Source: SXOA01 sp051004015 (lineage in GTDB: Bacteria; Planctomycetota; Planctomycetia; Pirellulales; Pirellulaceae). Taken from it: a stretch of 19,060 bases of DNA. The stretch's first letter is position 1. Each line of letters opens with the position of its first letter. The translations under genes were made by a program, and so were the position numbers. Below, piece after piece: positions 15,318 through 19,060 of this stretch. The DNA is taken from positions 1 to 19,060 of the forward strand of contig JBPCKT010000016.1 in the NCBI GenBank assembly GCA_051004015.1. Reading direction: 5' to 3'. A model generated the notes under the pieces. The model was not told the DNA's origin. It made no database searches and saw only the letters and a program-made list of their open reading frames with translations.

Positions 15318-15337
15318 CCGGAGGCTTACGCCTCCGG
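15318..15337. repeat. REP-like hairpin copy 2
   Basis: ccggaggc-ttac-gcctccgg, a perfect 8-bp stem with a 4-nt loop. It has the same ggc-gtaa/ttac-gcc core as the copy 53 nt away, in the opposite sense. Both lie between thiS and thiG. Confidence 0.6.
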
Positions 15338-15344
15338 CTCGCCT

Positions 15345-15554
15345 CTATCCTCCACCAACGAGCGACACAATCTCAATCCGGTCCCCGTCCCGCAGCTTTT
15401 GCTCGGCGTGGCGGCTGCGGGGGATGATCTGCTGGTTGAGCTCCACGGCTATGCCGCGTGGGGGCATCTCCAGCCGCGAAAGCAACTGGGCCACCGTCAG
15501 TTCCGCCGGCTCTTCACGCGGTGCGCCGTTGAGGAGGATATTCACAAGACCCAT
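15345..15554 (-). CDS. thiS: Sulfur carrier protein ThiS
   Basis: 69 residues, the usual length for ThiS. It has a ubiquitin-like beta-grasp pattern (VNILLNGAPREE, TVAQLLSRL, GIAVELNQQIIPR, LRDGDRIEIVSLVGGG). It ends in Gly-Gly, the C-terminus that is adenylated by ThiF and thiocarboxylated before sulfur transfer to ThiG. The ATG at 15554 begins one nucleotide after the TAA of the P450 gene, so translational coupling with the P450 is likely. The partner thiG follows 116 nt downstream across two REP-like hairpins. ThiF must be encoded elsewhere. Confidence 0.93.
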   Translation of the reverse strand: MGLVNILLNGAPREEPAELTVAQLLSRLEMPPRGIAVELNQQIIPRSRHAEQKLRDGDRIEIVSLVGGG

Positions 15555-15555
15555 T

Positions 15556-16893
15556 TTACCGCTTTTGCACCTTCATCTCCAGCGGCTGACCGGGCTTGAG
15601 AGTTACGACAGGGAGCAGTTTGATGGGAGGCTGCGTGACGGCGGAAAACTGCACGCGCTGGACCATGGTCGCGATGACGAGCACCCCTTCCAGCATGGCG
15701 AAGTTGTTGCCGATGCAGGCCCGCGGACCGCCGCCGAAAGGGAAATAGGCGTATTTGGGAATCCTCGTCAGCAGCCCGTCGCACCAGCGGTCGGGCAGGA
15801 AATCGTCCGGCCGGTCGTACCACCGTCCATCGCGATGCACCACCCAGCTACTCATCAGCACGTTGGTCCCTTTGCGAATGAAGTACTCGCCGATCGTGCA
15901 GTCCTCCATCGCCCGCCGGCCGACGACATAGGCCGGCGGATAGAGCCGCATCGACTCGCGGAGGACATTCTCGCACAGCGGCAGACGGGGGACGTCGGCT
16001 GCGGTGGGGTCTCGGCCGGAAAGAACGCCATCCACCTCCGCGAACAGCCTCTGCTGCACGTCCGGGTGTTGCCCCAGCAGCCACCAGGTCCAAGCGAGGG
16101 CGTTGGCCGTAGTGTCGTGCCCGGCCAGGAACATCGTCATTACTTCGTCCCTGAGCTGCTTGTCGGAAAGGCCGCTGCCGTCCCCTTCATCGCGGGCGCG
16201 GATGAGGAGCGAGAGGAAGTCGCCGCCGGCCGCGCTGCTGGCCCGCCGCTGCTCGATCAGTTCCTGCAAGATACCGCTCAGCCGGCGGATGTGCCGCCTG
16301 AGCCGCAGGTTGCCGGGAGTGGGCAGCCAGAACGGCATCGGAATCGAGCTGCCGAAGCGGGCCAGAAAGTCGTGCATCACTCCTTCCATGCTTTCGCGAA
16401 CGCCGCGGAACTGGCCGGTGGCATCGACGCCCAAGAGCGTCCGCCCCGCAATGTCCATCGTGAGCTGCATCATCTCCGAGTGAATGTTTCGCACCTCGCC
16501 GCTTTTCCAGGGCGCGACGACCCCCTTGGTCGCCTCGACCATCGCCGGGGCATAGCTCTCAATCTGCTGCTTGGAGAAAGCCGGCTGAATGAGCCGCCGC
16601 TGCCGCAGCCAGGCGTCCCCTTCCGCCAGGATCAGTCCGTTACCGAGCAGCGGGCGAAGCAGGCGGAGGGCGAAATTCTTCTCGAAGCGGCGGTTCTCCG
16701 TCACCAGCACCCGCTCAATGTCGTCGGGATGACTGAGCAGAATCCCTCGGCGGTTCGCCAGCCGGAACGCGGCGGCATCGCCGTATTCATCAAAGCAGCG
16801 GCGAAAGAATGCCAGCCGGTCCGCACTCGCCTCGCGCAGCGAGCCGATGAGCCAATGGCCGCGCGGTCCGGGGGGCGATTTGAGGGAAGTCAT
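15556..16893 (-). CDS. Cytochrome P450
   Basis: 445 residues, standard for a soluble bacterial P450. The N-terminus has no membrane anchor (PPGPRGHWLIGSL Pro-rich start). The I-helix oxygen-binding motif is AGHDTT (257-262). The K-helix ExxR is Glu313/Arg316 in RESMRLYPP, then FLPDRW. The heme loop is FPFGGGPRACIG with the axial Cys393. The sequence resembles CYP4/CYP102-like fatty-acid or alkane hydroxylases rather than camphor-type enzymes, so a hydroxylation or epoxidation role on a hydrophobic substrate is inferred. No ferredoxin or reductase gene is adjacent. It is followed by thiS with one intervening nucleotide, and 52 bp separate its ATG from the divergent bestrophin ATG. Confidence 0.94.
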   Translation of the reverse strand: MTSLKSPPGPRGHWLIGSLREASADRLAFFRRCFDEYGDAAAFRLANRRGILLSHPDDIERVLVTENRRFEKNFALRLLRPLLGNGLILAEGDAWLRQRRLIQPAFSKQQIESYAPAMVEATKGVVAPWKSGEVRNIHSEMMQLTMDIAGRTLLGVDATGQFRGVRESMEGVMHDFLARFGSSIPMPFWLPTPGNLRLRRHIRRLSGILQELIEQRRASSAAGGDFLSLLIRARDEGDGSGLSDKQLRDEVMTMFLAGHDTTANALAWTWWLLGQHPDVQQRLFAEVDGVLSGRDPTAADVPRLPLCENVLRESMRLYPPAYVVGRRAMEDCTIGEYFIRKGTNVLMSSWVVHRDGRWYDRPDDFLPDRWCDGLLTRIPKYAYFPFGGGPRACIGNNFAMLEGVLVIATMVQRVQFSAVTQPPIKLLPVVTLKPGQPLEMKVQKR

Positions 16894-16945
16894 GGAGAGG
16901 CTATTCTCTACTTGTCTCGCCCATCAAGCAACCGCGCATGTCCTC

Positions 16946-17857
16946 ATGATCGAATACGACCCCCACGACTGGCGTTCCCACCTCTTCGACATCAAGGGGT
17001 CGATGCTGCGGCAGATTAGCAGCCGCATCCTGGCGGCAGTCGTGTGGTCCGCGCTGGTGACCGCCGGGTACGAGTATTGGCATTACAACATCAAGTTCGC
17101 GGATCGTCTGCCGCTCTTGCCGCTGACGGTGCATATCCTGATCGGAACGTCCCTCGGCTTGCTCTTGGTGTTCCGCACGAACTCCTCCTACGACCGTTTT
17201 TGGGAAGGGCGGCGGATGTGGGGAAACATCATCAACGAAAGCCGCAACCTGGCCCGGCTGGGGGGCATCGCTCTCTCCGGCGTCCCCGAGCTGCGGCTGC
17301 GGATGTTCGCCTGGCTGACGGTCTTTCCGGTGGCGGCCATGCATCAGCTTCGCGGGACCGTGAAAGAGCTGGGGGCAGCCTGCGACCAGGTTCCGCCGGC
17401 GGAATTGAGCCGCGCCCTTGGCCAGCAGAACGTGGCCCTGGCCGTCGCGCGACAAATCACCGGCTGCCTGGACGAGGCTCGGCAGCGAGGGGCCATTACG
17501 GAGTACCTGTTCGTCGCCCTCGACCAGAACGTGCAGCTCCTGGTGGACTATCTGGGGTCGTGCGAGCGGATCCACCGCACTCCCATGCCCTTCGCCTACA
17601 TGGTCCACGTCCGCCGCGTCCTGCTCATCTACTGCTATTCGCTGCCGCTGGCGCTGGTGCGGGATTATGACTGGTGGACGATTCCCGCGACGCTGTTCGT
17701 GGCCTTCGTGATGCTGGGCATCGAAGAAATCGGCGTCGAGATCGAAAACCCGTTTGGCAACGACGACAACGACCTGCCGCTGGAATCCTTTTGCGAAACG
17801 ATCCGGCGGAACGTGGAGGAGATGGCGGGGAGGCCGGACGAGCGCGCAGTGCCCTAG
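16946..17857 (+). CDS. Bestrophin family chloride/anion channel
   Basis: 303 residues from the ATG at 16946 (MIEYDPHDWRSHLFDIKGSM), the standard start of bacterial bestrophins (UPF0187). An ATG at 16847 would overlap the P450 gene and add unrelated residues. About four hydrophobic segments are visible (28-46, 60-76, 120-135, 225-260). Family marks are TNSSYDRFWEGRRMWG (79-93), SLPLALVRDYDWWTIPATLF, and near the C-terminus IEENPF-like GVEIENPFG then NDDNDLPLESFC. Bestrophins assemble as pentameric anion channels; the substrate here is probably chloride or a related anion. No clear Shine-Dalgarno precedes the ATG. Confidence 0.9.
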   Translation: MIEYDPHDWRSHLFDIKGSMLRQISSRILAAVVWSALVTAGYEYWHYNIKFADRLPLLPLTVHILIGTSLGLLLVFRTNSSYDRFWEGRRMWGNIINESRNLARLGGIALSGVPELRLRMFAWLTVFPVAAMHQLRGTVKELGAACDQVPPAELSRALGQQNVALAVARQITGCLDEARQRGAITEYLFVALDQNVQLLVDYLGSCERIHRTPMPFAYMVHVRRVLLIYCYSLPLALVRDYDWWTIPATLFVAFVMLGIEEIGVEIENPFGNDDNDLPLESFCETIRRNVEEMAGRPDERAVP

Positions 17858-17884
17858 CGAATACTCCTATCGGATGGCTTGCAT

Positions 17885-17893
17885 TGCTATAAT
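17885..17893 (+). promoter_or_regulatory. Extended -10 promoter, leaderless start of DUF433 gene
   Basis: TGCTATAAT is a perfect extended -10 (TGnTATAAT). The ATG at 17900 begins 6 nt later, where transcription should start, so the mRNA would have little or no leader. No clear -35 is visible, as is usual with an extended -10. A start at 17879 would lie upstream of this promoter. Confidence 0.6.
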
Positions 17894-17899
17894 GTGTTT

Positions 17900-18136
17900 A
17901 TGGCAACGCTGCTCTTAGCTTCGATTGTGTCCTCGGACCCGGAAATCCTAGGTGGCACCCCCGTATTTACCGGCACTCGCGTCCCTGTGCAAAACCTGCT
18001 CGACTATCTGGAAGGGGGGGACTCGATCGGTGAATTTCTGGAAGGCTTTCCCACCGTAAGCCGTGAACAGGTGATTGGATTCCTGGAAGCGCGAAAGATC
18101 GACTTTTGGCGTCGGTGTGAGAATTCTGCTCGATGA
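17900..18136 (+). CDS. DUF433 antitoxin-like protein
   Basis: 78 residues from the ATG at 17900. The frame also has a codon at 17879, but it lies ahead of the TATAAT and would add only MHCYNVF. The DUF433 core is complete: SDPEILGGTPVFTGTRVPVQ, then LLDYLEGGDSIGEFLEGFP and SREQVIGFLE, forming a helix-turn-helix. DUF433 proteins are usually antitoxins of DUF5615 (PIN-like) nucleases and often bind their own promoter. Here the partner reading frame overlaps the 3' end by 20 nt but is broken after 29 codons, so this may be an orphan antitoxin. Confidence 0.87.
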   Translation: MATLLLASIVSSDPEILGGTPVFTGTRVPVQNLLDYLEGGDSIGEFLEGFPTVSREQVIGFLEARKIDFWRRCENSAR

Positions 18137-18206
18137 GTGTCTGGATTGGCGTTTGCAGCGCGAGCTTACCGGCCACGACGTGGTGAGCGTCGCCGACATG
18201 GGTTGA
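18117..18206 (+). pseudogene. Remnant of DUF5615 (PIN-like) toxin
   Basis: From a GTG overlapping the DUF433 gene by 20 nt, the translation is VRILLDECLDWRLQRELTG then HDVVSVADMG and stop (TGA 18204-18206). This is the N-terminal third of the DUF5615 pattern (ILLDEC, GH, V, DMGW). The family continues with W and a G-NGELL segment, but none of the three forward frames downstream shows it. So the gene was truncated, not merely stopped by a single substitution. No function is expected. The acidic residue at the start of the nuclease core (Asp6) is still present. Confidence 0.75.
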
Positions 18207-18252
18207 GGAGAGAGCAGAGGTCAGAGGCAGGCGTATAGAGTACTTGGTACTG

Positions 18253-18394
18253 AGTACTGAGAGTTTGTGAATCAATTGGTTCTACCGAAAATAGCGGTAG
18301 AGAACGCGCCCTTCTCACCTGGAAATGCGAAAGTAAGGGAGTCGATTCTTCTTTATTTTCTACGAATTCAATTGATTCACAAACTCTGAGTACT
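18253..18394. mobile_element. 142-bp MITE-like element with 26-bp inverted repeats
   Basis: The arms 18253-18278 and 18369-18394 are inverted copies matching at 25 of 26 positions (agtactgagagtttgtgaat on the left). The 90-bp interior has no gene. It contains a nested hairpin, tctaccg (18281-18287) against cggtaga (18295-18301). The segment is more AT-rich than its surroundings. No clear target-site duplication was found. A folded non-coding RNA or an IS remnant are alternatives. Confidence 0.55.
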
Positions 18395-18431
18395 AACGTT
18401 ACTCACCCCTCACCTGCTAAGCTATCACCCG

Positions 18432-18821
18432 ATGGCAACTCCGTCCGCATCAACCCGAGACCTCGCCCGACGCTTGCTGGCTGTGGAAGCCGCGAGCCGG
18501 AGCGCAACCGGTGCGCCCGAACATTCAGCGGTGCGGGTCTGTGAGAAGCTGCGAATCTCCTTGACACGATTCGCCGGTTCAGACGGCTTCACGTCGCTCC
18601 TGCGGCGGGCGCTGGCTCTGGCCCGAGTGGAGGTCCCCGCGGCGCGCAGCATCACGGTCAAGGCCGACTGTTCCATGGAAGGACTGGAAGGGGACGGGGC
18701 GGCCGAGGCGGTAGCCGCGATCACCGCCCATCTGCTCGGGCTGCTGGTGACTTTCATCGGCGAACCCCTCACGCTGCGGCTGGTGCGCGAGGTTTGGTCC
18801 GACGCATCGTTGAACAAATAA
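18432..18821 (+). CDS. Small conserved-looking protein upstream of KaiC-like gene
   Basis: 129 residues, Ala/Leu-rich and mostly helical. There is a predicted N-terminal helix (DLARRLLAVEAASR), a middle KLRISLTRFAGSDGFTSLLRRALALA, and an amphipathic helical C-terminus containing HLLGLLVTFIGEPLTLRLV and REVWSDASLN. No signal peptide or catalytic motif was recognised. The stop is 23 nt before the KaiC-like ATG, so the pair is probably co-transcribed and this may be a signalling partner of the ATPase. The function is not identified. Confidence 0.65.
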   Translation: MATPSASTRDLARRLLAVEAASRSATGAPEHSAVRVCEKLRISLTRFAGSDGFTSLLRRALALARVEVPAARSITVKADCSMEGLEGDGAAEAVAAITAHLLGLLVTFIGEPLTLRLVREVWSDASLNK

Positions 18822-18844
18822 TATTCAAGAATCGAGACTGCTTC

Positions 18845-19060
18845 ATGGACACGCCAGGACAAGATCAAGGTCGAGAGCGAGTGAAGATTCGCCAATTGCC
18901 CACCGGCGTGCCGGGCCTGGATGAAATCCTCGGCGGCGGCCTGCCCGAGTATTCCTTCAACATTCTCGCCGGCGCTCCTGGCTGCGGCAAAACCACGCTG
19001 GCGCATCAGCTCATGTTCGCCAACGCCACCCTAGAGCGGCCGGCGCTGTACTTCACCGTG
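18845..19060 (+). CDS. KaiC-like RecA-superfamily ATPase (3' partial)
   Basis: 72 codons are visible before the window ends, so the gene is cut. The N-terminus VKIRQLPTGVPGLDEILGGG is the typical start of KaiC/GvpD/RAD55 proteins. Walker A is GAPGCGKTT (Gly43 to Thr51), followed by LAHQLMFANA and ALYFTV, the beta-strand before the catalytic Glu region. Members are ATP-binding signalling proteins; some are circadian-like or light/redox response hubs. One or two ATPase domains cannot be decided from this fragment. It starts 23 nt after the small upstream gene. Confidence 0.85.
   Translation, partial: MDTPGQDQGRERVKIRQLPTGVPGLDEILGGGLPEYSFNILAGAPGCGKTTLAHQLMFANATLERPALYFTV

Noticed and set aside
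16847..16945. Earlier bestrophin start at 16847
   Set aside because: It would overlap the divergent P450 gene, and its first 33 residues do not match bestrophins.
15199..17019. Open frame of 606 codons on the plus strand over thiG, thiS and the P450
   Set aside because: It is antisense to three recognised genes with intact family motifs and is Arg/His/Pro-rich, as expected of a GC-rich shadow.
1..19060. CRISPR array, tRNA, rRNA or TPP riboswitch
   Set aside because: No regularly spaced repeats, cloverleaf or conserved riboswitch core was seen by eye; a covariance-model search would be needed to exclude a weak riboswitch.

Overview
The window looks like a chromosomal segment from a GC-rich planctomycete (Pirellulales/Planctomycetia type). 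The support is a BBP7-type outer-membrane beta-barrel protein, a CxPSR sulfatase, a secreted Calx-beta protein with Gly/Pro-rich linkers, a multiheme cytochrome c fused to TPRs, a degenerate HDOD/GGDEF protein and an isolated Flp pilin. This assignment comes from family recognition only; no search was run.

Layout. 1-2850 (+): the 3' part of a large surface protein with a GDT/Gly tandem stalk, a 13-proline linker, three Calx-beta-like domains, an Ig-like domain, two EF-hand-like loops and a C-terminal caspase-like His/Cys domain. It is open from base 1, so its start lies outside the window. 2907-4010 (+): secreted WD40-like propeller. 4124-4948 (+): lipoprotein. 5461-6807 (+): BBP7 barrel protein with a strong ribosome-binding site, a leader hairpin and an intrinsic terminator. 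7125-9086 (+): membrane-anchored seven-CxxCH cytochrome with TPRs. It converges on an HDOD protein with a dead GGDEF domain (9083-10678, -), which sits 21 nt behind a Flp pilin gene (10700-10879, -). 11073-11432 (-): small secreted Pro-rich protein. 11636-13102 (+): iduronate-sulfatase-like enzyme, converging on a class II Fic protein (13108-14280, -). The minus-strand cluster 16893-14401 encodes cytochrome P450, ThiS and ThiG. Divergent from it is a bestrophin-like channel (16946-17857, +). Then come a DUF433 antitoxin with an apparently leaderless promoter (17900-18136), a 29-codon remnant of its DUF5615-type toxin (18117-18206), a 142-bp element with 26-bp inverted repeats (18253-18394), a small conserved protein (18432-18821) and the start of a KaiC-like ATPase (18845 to the window end).

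How the genes relate. No single pathway spans the window. The functional units are the ThiS/ThiG thiazole pair placed behind a P450, the Flp-HDOD pair, and a DUF433/DUF5615 toxin-antitoxin locus whose toxin is broken beside a MITE-like element. Several open frames antisense to the real genes are GC-rich shadows. The best candidates for something not yet described are the caspase-like domain on a calcium-binding adhesin, the broken toxin next to the small inverted-repeat element, and the P450-ThiS-ThiG arrangement.
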